A DNA stretch of 64,000 bases from Paulownia fortunei (GCA_019321725.1 CM033116.1:1236642-1300641); one strand, 5' to 3'. Positions 1-12,950 are shown, numbered from the stretch's first letter. Translations and numbers: made by a program. The notes: generated from the letters alone by a model not told the origin.

Positions 1-346
1 TTCATGGAAATCTTGGTTGCAAAATGAAAAATGGTTTGTTTCATTTTTATTTTTTTGCAGTTAAAATTTCGAATCAATATTGACAAAATTTGACAATGTA
101 ATACAGTGCATGGCATTAGAAGGGGAAAATAGACAGAAAAAAAATGAAGACAAGACAACCTTCACTATTAAACTTTGTGGATAGTGAGCACCACTTTTTA
201 TGTTGAAATTCGGTGAACAAATTGAGATTGTGTGATAATGTTTTTCAATGGAAGAAATCAGCCACAAGATGATTCCAAAAAATTGACTGGCAGAAAATGA
301 TAAAAGCTTGAATAGTTTGAAGAGGTATAGTTTACTTTTTCCTAAC

Positions 347-3300
347 CTTTCGGTTTTGAAATAGGCGAAGTTGGTGGCAGACTCTGCTGGTGACCTCTAA
401 GAGCTGTTGATACTTGGGATGGGACGATAATAATTCATCTAATACCCTGCTGCTGCATCCTCCGCTGCTCAGATTTAACGTGCGCACAAGCAGCTCTGCA
501 TCCCCTTGGCCCATCTCACCTCCTTCTTCCCATGTTGTAAGCCACTTTTGCCACTGAAACATATTGTAGGGTACAAATCACTCCTCTGAGTTGTGGATAT
601 GTTAATATTAACTTCACTTAGATTAAAATAATTTATAGAAAAAGTATTTTGTATTTGTCGTGTCAGTAGTTTACACTTCAAAATTGATTTAACGAATCAC
701 AAGGCAACTGCAAAGACTAGTTCGATCTTGTTAAAATGAGTGTAAAATAGAGAAATTATTTTCATAGTTTTTAGAAGTGCTCGACAGTAGTTTGCTTTAC
801 TCTTGAGTAGTTAGAAGTCTTGAATCAATCCTGAATTGGCATATTAAGGAGGACAGCAACTAAAAATTGGTAGGGGTGGCATAAAAGGATTATTTGGAGT
901 TACCACATGATACAATTGTTGATGGATGTCTCTGCGGTGCGCCAATAGTGTGTCCAATGAGAGCTGACTCACAGTTCTGATCAGAGTCCCTACCAGACTG
1001 ATTCTTGTTTTATACCTGTCAATTCAGGTGTACAATATTGGTATTTTCCATCATTTGAAAGGATATACCTACACTCAAGTCCCACACCAACACAGAAAAC
1101 ATTCTAGAAAATTATTATTTTGGGTGTCAAAATATTAATTTGATAGATTTATATATCACGTGTATATGTGATATGCAATATAAAATTAATATAAAAATTT
1201 AATAAAAGATCCAAATTGCATACCTTCCTCCATTTGCGTGATTGAGGATGCTGCCATGTTCGAATTCATTAACAAAGTCGCGTTTTTCTTCCCTGGAAAG
1301 TTGTTCCTGGTCAAAATGCGACACAATTGTCTCCACTAAAATCGCTGTTTTAGCCCAAGCCAGCCGCTCTCCGATTTTTCTGGCTCGAATACACTTGCGG
1401 CGGCTATGTAATAAGCTAGGAGAAGGCTTCTTTCACTCAACCCAAACTCCCCAAGACTGCAATTTCTATACCATCTGCACCCACAAGAAAAAAAAAAAAC
1501 CAAAAAAAAAAAAGCCCATAATAGTTAGGAATTTATCAAAAATCTTGAATGATGGTACTTAATTGTAAATATAATAATTAAAGAAAATCCAAAATGTCTT
1601 ACTTTTGAATGCTTTTCCACTCATGCTGATGCAAGGCCTGGCAATTGTTATAGTCCAATTTTGCCAGCTCAAGGTAAGTGTTATTGTTCACATATGGCAT
1701 TCTGAAAATGAAACAGAAGAATAATTGTCTCATAATTCTTAATTTTCACTGTCAAATACGAGATAAAGATATATTATAGTCCATTTACAATTAACTATAC
1801 AATGGATAATATATTGGCTTTTATTAGCTAATTCTTGCTATCAATTTTTTTTTTCTTTTTAAATTCAAATTCCTTCATTCAAACGGAATTTATAGAAATT
1901 TGCAAATGTCACGAGATGTTGTCTTAATATTAGTGGGCAATAATATTTTAATCCGGGCCGCCTGATAACAGGTTTTGTGGCTCAAACTTTCAACATGCTG
2001 TGCAATGTTGGACTTATGTTTGTTATATATATATATGTTGGAAAAATTAACTTCTCACTGCGGCTAATTGGTGCAGGTGGAAGAAACAAGATTTACATGA
2101 ACTTGAATGCAATCTTTGCAGCTTTCAGTTTCAGCCACCGAATTCTTTTTGTTTTAATTTGTATGCTTATGTTCGATTAGGTTCGGGCATTTAGTGCATT
2201 GCATGTAGTCATTCAAATTGGGTTGATAGTGGCTTTTCCTTACTAATTACATCGTATTAAACTTGATCATACATATATAATAGGTTTTTTTATGAATTTT
2301 TTTTATTCAGAATTTTTTTAATAAGTTACAATGAAATGTGAATGATAAAGAGGTCTATTTTAGTTCGAGTTCAAAATTCTGAATATAAGTGGAATCTTTA
2401 ATTACTGCCACAATCAGCAGGTGTTTGCCTCCACAGGCTCCACTTAGTTTATGATTAAAATATTTTAATTAGAAGATGCTAAATTAATGTAGTAGCTTAT
2501 AAACTATTTGGTAATGTTATGAAAGGGAAGCTCATAACATAATAAAGAAATATATTAAAATATTTTTAAGAACTTAGAAGCGGCTAATGCTTCTTCTTCT
2601 CCTATTTTTTCTTTATACTTGCGTAATACTTAAGGAGGTAATTATGTCAAATCTATTAGTGCAATATAAATCAGTTGGCCTAAATTTGTGATGCATAATA
2701 TGTGTAGATATATGTGGGGTCAAAAAATGGAATAATAGAAGAAAGTACCTATATAAGGTTTTGCCGATCCAGACATCATCGTCACCTCCGTATTGTTCTA
2801 AGAAGAATCTTGCTTCAACTCGAGGTAGACTGGCATACCACGGCACATCTAGTACATATCCCACCTGCTATTTTCAGTCATCAGCTTTTTTAATTGCACA
2901 ATCACAGAAAATGTTCAGACTTGAAAGTTGCTTGTGCAAGAGGGCCAAAGAAAAACGAAATTTGGTAGAAAAATGCGTAGTAAAGTAGGACATCATATGA
3001 CTATATTAAGGGACAAGTTATGCACGCACCTCGCCAGGAAGGTCTTTGGTAATAATCCATTTGTCTAGTAACTCATTTTTAGCTCTTTTTTCTTGCAAAA
3101 ACTTGGCCGAGAACTTGTTGGCATCTGCCAGTATGTTTTCTCCGGGAAACATCACCTGAGAAGCCCTGTACAGGTTGTACATTCCGGTAATGGCCGCAGC
3201 AGAAGAATTCTCCACCGTTCTCAAATTGTTCGAACACATCTGTCGACTCACACAAGCATATACACAAATCAACATCGTAAAATTGCATGCCCTCACAGTA

Positions 3301-6300
3301 CATATGTGATCCAGTTCATGCAGAGACATTATATATGCTGCTCGTGCATAATAATTTCTCATGATGTGTGGTCGTGGTCCGAGTGCAGGAAAATATATAT
3401 TTATGTATACCTGCAGAAACCTGGTAACCATGCAACCTCAAAAGCCTGAATCCCATTGAGGTGTCATCAATGTCCTGAACCACGGTATTTCTCGCCCAGC
3501 AGATTCCTTTATTTGTCCAGTATCTGAAATTTCCCAATAATTTATTAACTAGATATACTTGCACATAATTTTTCTTTTCCTACGTCGTATATAAATACAG
3601 GTTTAATACTTCAAATAGTACCTGTAAACGTAATCAATGCATTCGTCAATTTCAGGCTGAAAATACCGATAAATTCCAAGCCTTTGCAAGCGGTCTACTG
3701 CCCAAAGATGCTCGAACAAGTCCACGGGGTACACATTCGGAACTAAATCATAGCATTACAAGCATGAACCAAGATAAGGTAAAAAATTATGAAAATGTTA
3801 AAAAGAACTGTAGTTCTACATTTTTATTTTTATTTTTTACCTCCCCCATTGAATTTTTGAACTTGCTTAACAAGATATTTGAGGCAATTCTCATCCTTCG
3901 ATTGCTGGAGTGCAAAGGCAGTGGAGGATGGAGAGAAAAGAAATGAGCCATCAGCAGACTGTAATTTTAATAGCTTTTTCCACTCAAGGCCAGGCATACC
4001 TTCCAAGCAGTAGAGTAATGTTGTGGGGACTTTGTGCATTATCTCCCTTGGTATCCTATTGCACTCATTCAATTATTACATACATAAAGAGGTTTTACTT
4101 GTAATTTTAATTTGGACCTATCTTTATCAGTTATTTTACTATTAAGGTTAGGCTGCTTTAGTACTGTTTTAATCTATATTCTAAAGAAGATAACAAGAGA
4201 TTTGGTCTATTTAGAAAAACTCTCTCTATAAATTTCAAAAATACAAATTCTTCCCTATAATTAAAGGCCACAGGAAAACCCTAACAGAAGTTGTTAAATG
4301 TCTAAAATGTTCTTAGGGTAGTTTCTATAAAAAGGCTGAACCTCATGGATGATTTGTCTAATTAATTCTGATTTATAATATAAAATATTTCAATTAAAAA
4401 TTATATAAAATCAAATTTCTTTTAACTTATCCTATGCGTCTGGCTATTAAGAAAGAATTATATTTCACATTTACTGTTTTTCTATTTGTATAAATTTACA
4501 AAATTCTTAAATATGTAATTTTAGTAAAATTTTTAATACTTATCAAAGATATAAGTAAGCAATTATAACGAATTTAATATATATTAAATTTATTTTGCTT
4601 AAAACATAATAAATTTGAATTTAGTGTAATTATTTTAAGATATAGTAATTTTCAATTTTATAATGAGTATTTGAAATATACTAGAATTATACTGGTTTGA
4701 AATAGAACAAGGCAGTAATTTTGTGTAATACTTTTAAAACATATGTATACATTTGATTATATAGAAAAAAAAATACTAGAATTATATTAATTCAGAATAT
4801 AACAAGTTGGTATTTTTTGTGTAATAATCTTGAATAAATTTATATTTTTAATTTTATTATCTAAATTATTTTTCTTTTTTCAGAAGTATGAAATTAAATA
4901 TGTTTAGTAGTTTTAAATATGAAATTTTTAATTAATACTTAAATATTTATTTATTTTAGGATAAATAATTAAATATATTAATATTATAGTGTTTTGAAAT
5001 ATTAAGTTTATACTTTTGTGCAATAATTTTCAAATATATTTTCACTTTTAATTTTATTGATTTTTTCTTGAAGTTTTACAAAGTGAAAAAGAATAAATAT
5101 AAAAAGAACTGTTATTAAAATATAAATTATATAGTGATAATTATAATAAAAAATATTTTTTAGGCTCTTTGAATATACTGAATATAAGAAAATAACAATT
5201 AAATCCCCTAAGTATTATAAACATTACAAATAGCTTTATTTTTATCTCAACAGAGTTCATGAATAGTAAAAGGGTCAATATATGACTTATTTTTTGCTGA
5301 CGTCAATATTTTTTTTCTTTAACAGAGATAGACGAGAGGTACAAATTGTAAGACAGAAATAAATGTTAAAGGGATATTTAAAATTTTAAAACTTTGCATG
5401 ATAATTTCTGTAATGGACAAAACCTTTTTGTAATTAACGTACTAATTATTTCTCTAGCTTAAGTCAAGTTCTAAGAATCATTATATACCTTGAGAGCTTT
5501 AAATCTCTTCTTGCATAAATCTCTTGCAAGCCTGGGAAATCATAGGGGATATCAATGCGTAGCTTTCTGGCTATTTCAATAAGTGATGGCAATGCCACTT
5601 CAAACCCAGTTGGCATGTGCTCCTCATTTTCATCCTCAAGCTTGTAAATATTCTCTTTGATAAATAAAATCCCTGTAAAAAGAAAAAGTGCACGAAATTT
5701 TAAGAACTTAGTTATTGTGTTAAACCATAAAAATCATTCTTTGTGCTATAACATAAATATTTTGACCCGAAACACTGTTATGGGTTCTGCACACATTAAC
5801 CAAATTTTGGCTCCATTCAAAATAAAACTTTAACTAATCTCGTACAAAAAAATATAAACATATTCTTCTTATGATTTAGGGCACAAACCAGCGATACAAA
5901 ATCTGTAATCTGTAAACGCATTCATCCTATGAATGGATTAGGTGGCTTCAATTTAACTAGAGCAAGTTTGACCTAAAACTTATCAAGAAATTGACATTTA
6001 AAAAAAAACAAACAAACAAACCACTCAAAAAAAAAACAAAAAAAAAAAACAGTTTTGAATTCGTAATTAATTAATTGGATGAACCTTTATCGCATTTGTC
6101 AGGGTACATTTTCCAGGATGTCAACGCAACTACACATGCTAATGTGTTGATTATCCTGTCATGAGCCAAAAAGGTGTTGCTGTCGCCCCACGAGCCATCG
6201 GCGAGCTGGTTATTCGAAATCCACTTGAGGCTCGAAGGGAACTGCGGTTGGCCGCTGCCGCCAATATCCTCCACCAGCGCCACCCATGCGGTGTCGTATG

Positions 6301-7344
6301 GCGATATGCTTATCACTCCGTTATCCATTTTTTGCAGCATCGATCGGATCACGCCCACCAGTTCCCTTATCCTATCTGATATGGGCTTCTTTTTTTTTTT
6401 TTTATATATATATTTGGTATTTATAATTTTTTTTTCAACAAGTAATCAAATCAGGATTTGAGAAAATGAAAAGGAAAAAAGGAAAAAAAAATCATGCAAA
6501 ATGTTTACTAGATAGAGTGCGAACAGGAGAAGCAAAACAAATGTTTCTAAGTACCCACTTTATGAGTGTCTTTCTCTGTGTCATTCTCCACAATATTACC
6601 CCGCCACTTCACAGATGGCAAATCATACTGAATCACATCTCTGTGTTCTGCATTTTCCATATAAGATAAGGACACTATTACATTATATTAACAAATGGTT
6701 TAACTAATTAAAACTTGGACTTGGAAAACAAAAACACACATCACAAAAAACAGGGTACTTTCTGCAAGAGTATCTTTTATGAGTGTACCTTCGCTATGAG
6801 CTCTGGAAATTGCATTACATTGCAGAAAGGAGCTGGAAGTAAATGGTAATTTCCAAACACCTGTAATAACTGATGTTCGTAGTACAACTGAGCCATTTCA
6901 ACATCATTAAAGTACAAATGAGAGAAAAATAACAAAGCATCAGAATTCAAATCATCCAAAAAGCTGATCAAGCAAGCAAAAATTATCATAATGACTCTTT
7001 TTAATTATTACTGAAATAAAAACAGCCCAAAAATAATTAATAAAAGGAAAACTAAATAATAATCGAAAAACTCAATGCCAAAAAAATGAGATTCAGCTTA
7101 AAAAATACAAGTCAAAAGAAAACAGGATTATTTTTGAAGGCACAGAGCTATGCACCAATTGGTCATGAAATCAAAAGGCCAGTACATATGTCAAATGTGT
7201 GTAGGTGTACGTGTGTGAGACTCAGGATTCACCCGCGGTGGAACGAGCAAGACAAATTGTTGCCGGGAAATGCAACGCCGCCGGAAGACCGCCTCGGGTG
7301 GGGGGTGATCGGAGGAGGGAGGTGGTGTGGGAAGCAAATGACAT
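347..7344 (-). pseudogene. CPS: Class II diterpene synthase (copalyl diphosphate synthase family), frameshifted, 3' end outside window
   Basis: Class II diterpene synthases protonate and cyclise geranylgeranyl diphosphate to a copalyl-type diphosphate in plastids. Fourteen minus-strand exons join in frame: 7233-7344, 6789-6860, 6555-6647, 6085-6375, 5489-5672, 3841-4055, 3622-3742, 3411-3523, 3030-3239, 2749-2864, 1603-1701, 1224-1474, 904-1015, 347-553 (about 738 codons; the ~60-residue last exon is not seen). Exon 1 starts with a Ser/Thr/Arg-rich plastid transit peptide. [32 protein letters not shown] and the catalytic acid DIDD (3463-3474) are present. No class I DDxxD domain is expected in this length. 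The His of the LHS motif typical of gibberellin-type ent-CPS is replaced (LLYCLEG), while PNV is kept, which suggests a specialised-metabolism paralogue. Two lesions break the frame: about 17 nt missing after EFFC (near 3192-3199) and one base missing near 1370-1374. I therefore call it a pseudogene, unless both are assembly errors. Confidence 0.9.
4056..5488 (-). other. Long AT-rich intron of the CPS-like gene
   Basis: This is the largest intron of the diterpene synthase gene, lying between the exon ending in DLKLS and the exon starting RIPREIMHKVP. It is very AT-rich and has no coding signal I recognise. Its length compared with the ~80-700 nt of the other introns suggests inserted repeat DNA, but I found no clear terminal inverted repeats. 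Confidence 0.6.
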
Positions 7345-7500
7345 GTTTTCTCGGATCCTCTGTTTTTATATTGGTGCTAATTAGAAAATAATGAGGGAAG
7401 AATATGGTTTAAAAGCAAAGAGTGGGAAAGGAAGCAGACATAAATGACTTCCCAAGTGATTCCCACGACTGAGTGCATGGAATCGTTTATTTCTTTGATG

Positions 7501-8917
7501 TATAGTTGTCAAATATATAGTTGTCAAATGGGTTGGCCAGCTTGTAACTTAAAAATCAACTCAAAATCAGCCCATAAATAGTAATATTATTTGGGCAGGT
7601 TCTTTTATATGAGTTGGGTTCCTATTGGGCCTGGTAGATGAAACCCACTCGACTCGTGAATTGGCCCGTTGAAGGCAAAACCTACTTTAGAATCGGCCTA
7701 AGCTCAAGCCCAGACCAGGCCCGTGACGGGCCTTTTAATATTATATAATATTATTTTTATTATGTTATATGTTATTTATAATTTTTCAATAAAAATTAAT
7801 AATTCAAACATGAATGATTAGAACTTGTGACCTATTACAAAAAAGAAAACCCTCAAACTATTAAGCCAACCTCAATTCTATTGACAACCATAAAAGCAAA
7901 TTTATATTAACAAGGATCATAGTAAACTATAAAAAAGTTTTATAGTAATCTAAAAAAAGTCATGATAATAATCATAAGTTTTATAGTAGACTAAAAAAAA
8001 GCATAAAAAATTAAAATATAAACTTAGTAAGTAAGTCTATTAGTAACAAAAAAAAAAAATGTACTAAGTATTAAGTATACTAAACTAAAAAGAGTTACAA
8101 AAATAGTAAGGAAGACTATTACTAACAAAATAAAGTAGTACTAAGTATTATAGTAAACTGAAAAAAGTTAAGAAAATTAAAATATAAACTTAATAAGTAA
8201 ATCTATACTAACAAAACAAAATAGTACTAAGTATACCAAAATAAAAAAATAATTAAAATTAAAATATAAACTTAGAAAGTAAGTCTACTAGTAACAAAAT
8301 AAAAATGTACTAAGTGTTAAGTATACTAAACTAGGAAAAATCATGAAATTTAAAATATAAACTTAAGATGAATGTATACTAATTAAAATATCAAATGAAT
8401 ATACTAAATGAAAAATTAAAATCTAAAATTAGTATAATTCAATAGTCAAATAAAAATAATGTATATTAATTATATAAGATAATTCTAAGTATAAAGACTT
8501 AAATTTATAGGAATAAACTTAGACTAATCAAACAAAAGTTAGATCTAAATTTTAGGATGATAGACTTTGAATAATAAAATCTATAATTTACAAATCCAAC
8601 TTTAGAACATAACTCAAACTTAAAATATAATTTATAATAAATAAAGTTTATAAGTCCTATATTAGGATAAATCATATAAGTTATACACTTTCAATTTTTT
8701 TTTTCCTAAAGAACAACACGTGGGCCTAGTTCGCAAGCCTCAGGATCGGTCCACTAGCATCGGGCTAGTAGGCTGAGTTGGGTTACATTTTAGAAATTTT
8801 ATTGAGTCTAGCCTGGACCGCTTCGAGACTGGGTTTGGGCTTAACCGACCCACTTCACAAGCAGGTCTACACGGACCTGGGCCGATCTAACCCGGACCGG
8901 CCCAATTGACAACTTTA
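7501..8917. mobile_element. Non-autonomous hAT sub-element within the composite
   Basis: This 1.4-kb segment is itself bounded by CTTTGATG (7493-7500 and 8918-8925). Its right end, read inward, is TAAAGTTGTCAATTGGG, matching the left end TATAGTTGTCAAATGGG. It has GGGCC-rich subterminal regions at both sides and an AT-rich repeat core but no coding capacity, as expected of a deletion derivative mobilised in trans. Confidence 0.7.
7900..8400. repeat. AT-rich degenerate tandem repeats (left arm)
   Basis: Repeated motifs such as TAAGTATACTAAACTA, AAAATATAAACTTAGTAAGTAAGTCTA and TAGTAACAAAATAAA recur about every 85-95 bp. They are the reverse complement of the array at 9115-9730, so the two arrays form a large imperfect inverted repeat inside the hAT element. 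Confidence 0.7.
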
Positions 8918-9114
8918 CTTTGATGTAACCGAGTCTGCTCAAGACCGCATTGGCCCGCCAAGAAAACGGCTGTTCAAGCCCAAGCCCGGACTTGAAGCGG
9001 TTCGGGCTGGACTAAATATTTTTTTTAGTAGACCCAGTTCGGCCCACTAATCTGGTTCTAGACGGGCTCGGTCTATGGGTTGGCCCAATTGACTTCTCTT
9101 TTTTTTTGGATGAA

Positions 9115-9730
9115 TTTTGATAAAAAAAATTATTTTATGAATTTTTGTTTAGTTTAGTATATTAAGTAGTATTATATTTTTACTAATATACTTACTCTCT
9201 AACTCTATTTTATTTTGATAAATTTTTCATAGTTCAGTATACTAAATAGTATTATATTTTTTTAGTAATATATTTACTTTATAATTTTATATTTTATTTT
9301 GATGATTTTGATTTTTTTTAGTTTAGTATACTAAGTACTATTTTACTTTTTTAGTAATATACTTCATTTCTAACTTTATATTTTATTTTGATGATTTTTT
9401 TAAGTTTAGTATACTAAGTAGTATTATATTTTTTTAGTAATATACTTACTTTTTAACTTTATATTTGATGTTGATGATTTTTTTTAGTTTAGTATACTAA
9501 GTAGTGTTATATTTTTTTAGTAATATACTTGCTTGCTAACTTTATATTTTATTTTGATATTTTTTTAGTTTAATATATTAAGTAGTATTATATTTTTTTA
9601 GTAATATAGTTACTTTAACCTTTATATTTTATTTTAATTATTTTTTTTAGTTTAGTATATTTAGTACTATTTTATTTTCTTAATGATATACTTACTTTCT
9701 AACTTTAGTTTAGTATACTAGACTATCTTT
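9115..9730. repeat. AT-rich tandem repeats of about 85 bp (right arm)
   Basis: About seven to eight copies share TAGTTTAGTATACTAAGTAG, then TATTTTTTTAGTAATATACTTACTT, then TTTATATTTTATTTTGATGAT. Successive TTTAGTATA motifs lie roughly 80-90 bp apart. The unit is the inverted complement of the repeats at 7900-8400. Confidence 0.75.
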
Positions 9731-10003
9731 TTAGTCTAGTATATTTAATGCTATTTTATGAGACAACAAAAATACTTCAACTTTATTAACTTGAAACTAT
9801 TTGAATGTGTACATGAGTGAATACAAAATTTAATGATAAATATTTATATCCTACTTTAAAATCACATAAAAAAGAAAATAAAAAATCAACAAGTGTTGTT
9901 GTTCAATCCGGGATCATTTGTCAATCATACATAAAATTTGGCTTTGACTATATTGATATTCTCCATAGCATAGATAATATTGAGCTTCAAAATCAAAATC
10001 TTG

Positions 10004-10533
10004 TCATTCTCCAATAATTGTTTTGGCGGTGGCAATTGTTGTTGTTTCAAATATTGTCTCGTCATCGAAGTCATTCTCTATTAACGTTTTGTATTTTCCT
10101 GCATGCTCCAACCTAGATTTTCTATATTGTTGATCTAACCAATCTTTCCATAAAATGCAAAATTTGATGAATTTTGGGCTTAAATGAATTCTTTTATTTG
10201 TAATAGTCCTTACACCTACACTAAATGCACTTTCTGAAGCTACAGAAGGCATCTGAGATGTTAGTAGATCACGTGCGATACAAGAAAGAGTTGAAATTTT
10301 TTTTGTTCGGATTTCCACCATCTTAGAATTTCAAAACCGTCACAATAATTTTCTAGTAGAAGTTGTAAATAATGTATTAGTTCATATGTTGACCTAATAT
10401 TTGATGTACTTACTTGATGATGCAAGTACGGGAGAATAATCATATTGATGAGAAGTCGAAAAATACATTTCTACTAAATTATTTAGCAAACTAGTTATTT
10501 CATTTTTTTTCATTATTTATATTTACTGAATAA

Positions 10534-10578
<45 letters not shown>

Positions 10579-12059
10579 TTTCAACTAAATACAAACAACC
10601 TTCTAATTTACATATAGGATAAAAAATACAAGCTAAAACACAAACATAAGGAAGTTTTTTATAGTATTTGACCCATTTTTTTTCCATGACATTATCATCA
10701 AGTCTATGACAATTTTAATCATATTATGCAACATAATATTTGCAGTAGGACAATAACAACCAGACATAACTTTAGTCATTTCACCAAATATTTGTAAAAG
10801 AGGAATAAACACATTAATAATATCCCAATCAGTTTCAGTAATGAATTCTCTTCCATCCTCCCCACGCAATTTTTCATCATAAATGTGTAACTATTTTTGC
10901 ATATAGATGTGCTTCGGTTAACATTCTATAAGTAGAACTCCATCTAATGTCCTAAAGATATGAAAATTTAAATTCCATATTTGCTTTTTTTACTAATCAT
11001 CTATATCTTTGAGTTCTAGTTGATGCACTGTGAAATTTTATCTATATAAGCCCTTATAGCAAGTAAATCATCTTGAACACAAAGATGCAAAATATGACAA
11101 ATACATCTAATATGAAAAAAACTTCCATCAAACATTGGTTGCAAGATACCAACAAGATGTTCAACCACTTTTGTATTATTTGTTGCATTATCAAAAGACA
11201 GAGATAAAATTTTATCTCCTATATTCCAATAATTACAACAATCCATTATAACTTAATAAATATGAATACTAGTGTGTGGATGATTAAGCAATGCAAATTC
11301 AATTATTCTTTTTTCAAGAAAAAAAAATTCATTAATCTAAGGAGCAGTGACACAAAGATAATACAAGTTGTTCATACCCTTCCACGTATCGGAAGTGAAA
11401 GAAAATTTTGAAGTTAAAGTAGAAAAAAGAGTTCGTAATGCTATAATTTCTTCTACATATTGTTTATATCCATATTTATAACATGTATTACGTGAAACAC
11501 GTTTGAATTGAGGTTGACAACCTCTTATCATAAAATTTTCAAATCTATAACTTTATGCAAATCAAAAAGAAAGTTCAGCTCTAACAATTAATTTTGCAAG
11601 TTCTAATCTCATTTGCTCTTGTTTATAAGTATAAGTATTAATTGAATCACTTGAAGTTTGATGTAAAATTTATTGTCTACTTCCACTAGATGGTTCTTCA
11701 TCATCCTAACCTGAGTGAATTTTAGTTAAATGTCTTGTTAATATGCGATACCACTTCCTTTTAAAAATTTAAAATATTTTTTGCAAATAATAAAAACAAC
11801 TCATTCTTGTTCATTATGTAATTTAAAAAAAAAATCAAACTTTACTAGTTTTATTTCTATATGGAGGTTTACTACTAGATGGTGTCACTATATTATCATC
11901 ATCTAAATCAAGCGGATAATTATCCGGTGGTGCAGTTTCTTCATCTAATAATTTTGGAAATTGTGGTGATCTTGTAGGGAATTCGGGAAGTGGTTGCCTT
12001 AATCTATATTGTGTTTCAGAACTTATATTATTTATAAAAAAATTTCTTCTCGGATCCAT
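10004..12059 (-). pseudogene. hAT transposase, decayed
   Basis: Fragments in correct order on the minus strand outline a plant hAT (Ac/Ricesleeper-like) transposase: an N-terminal segment starting MDPRRNFF (12059-11835); a broken BED zinc finger around 11830-11700 (residues like CKKYFKFLKG and TRHLTKIH, with stops); a segment with FTSDTWKGMNNLYYLCVTA (11531-11337); the RNase H-like core with LSFDNATNN and HIRCICHILHLCVQDDL (11246-11016); a segment with PTANIMLHNM (10869-10633); and the C-terminal dimerisation region with SVASESAFSVG and LSPKFIKFCILWKDWL (10321-10004). Many stops and frame changes plus an AT microsatellite interrupt it, so it cannot encode a working protein. It would mobilise the surrounding element if intact. 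Confidence 0.9.
10537..10573. repeat. (AT)n microsatellite
   Basis: An uninterrupted run of about 18 AT dinucleotides lies within the decayed transposase, between its middle and C-terminal parts. Confidence 0.95.
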
Positions 12060-12950
12060 ATTAGGAAAAATAGGAGGATCATAAAATTGAAAAATATAGT
12101 AGGTGTATGGTGAGGAGAAGAGAATGGGATGGAGGAAGAAGATTTTTATGGGAAAAATCGTTTTATTTTCAATTCACGAATAAAGTGCGCAACAAAATTT
12201 ACAAATAATATAATTGTAATTAAAATACACAAAAAGTGACAAATAATATAATAACAAATTATGAATAATTAAAATAATTAAAGAAAGATTTATAAAAAAA
12301 AATATGTAGGGAAAATGTATTCAAAAATTTGGGTATTTATAAAAAAATTTAACAATTAAAAAAATTAAATATTAGATTAATGGTAATATTACCGTTAATC
12401 CAAGAAGAGCTTCACCATTGAAACACAGTAAAATTAAGTGAAATATATAAAATAAAAATAACTGGATGCAAAGGTATTACTACTGTTGCATCCGAATTAG
12501 AAAATAACAAATTACTTGCTCGCCAGATTGATTCTTAGGGTGACCCATTGAATTGTTTATATCTTTGAATTACATGCATATATATTTGCACCTTATGAAA
12601 ATCCTTAGCTCATATGCAAAAAAAAAATCTTAGCCCACTGGTGCTAGGCTCATCTTTTTATTTCTTTTGGAATTCTTTTATATTATTTTTACCTATATAT
12701 GTATTATATATAAAAAAAAAACCAGCTACTAAGAATCGGGCCTGGGCAGGCCTGTGCTAGGCCGATTTCCAAGCTGTCTTGGGTCAAAATGGGCAGGTTC
12801 GCAAGTCTGGGCTTAATTTTAATATATGAGCCAGATCATATGTCCATAATCGGCTCAAGTAGTCCGTACTGTTCACGGGCATGAGTTGGGCCGATTCTAG
12901 GCATGTCGGTCCTAGGTTAAACTGACCCAATTGACAATTATACTTTGATG

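Larger units (their letters stand above)
7501..12942. mobile_element. Composite hAT-superfamily DNA transposon with 8-bp target duplication
   Basis: The element is flanked by the perfect octamer CTTTGATG at 7493-7500 and 12943-12950; an 8-bp duplication is the hallmark of hAT insertion. The left end reads TATAGTTGTCAAA (repeated at 7501 and 7516). The right end, read inward on the minus strand, is TATAATTGTCAATTGGG, so the ends are inverted repeats. Beside each end lie GGGCC/GGCCC-rich subterminal segments (7525-7740, 8720-8905, 8930-9090, 12735-12935), typical of hAT subterminal motifs. Two AT-rich tandem arrays in opposite orientation (about 7900-8400 and 9115-9730) lie inside, followed by a decayed transposase on the minus strand. 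A third CTTTGATG sits inside at 8918-8925, so the structure is composite or nested. Confidence 0.85.

Noticed and set aside
1..330. Search for the terminal exon of the diterpene synthase
   Set aside because: No minus-strand frame here resembles the family C-terminus, so I left the gene open at its 3' end.
3093..3449. Plus-strand open frame opposite the diterpene synthase exons
   Set aside because: It is the antisense shadow of exons 8 and 9; the minus-strand frames carry the conserved motifs.
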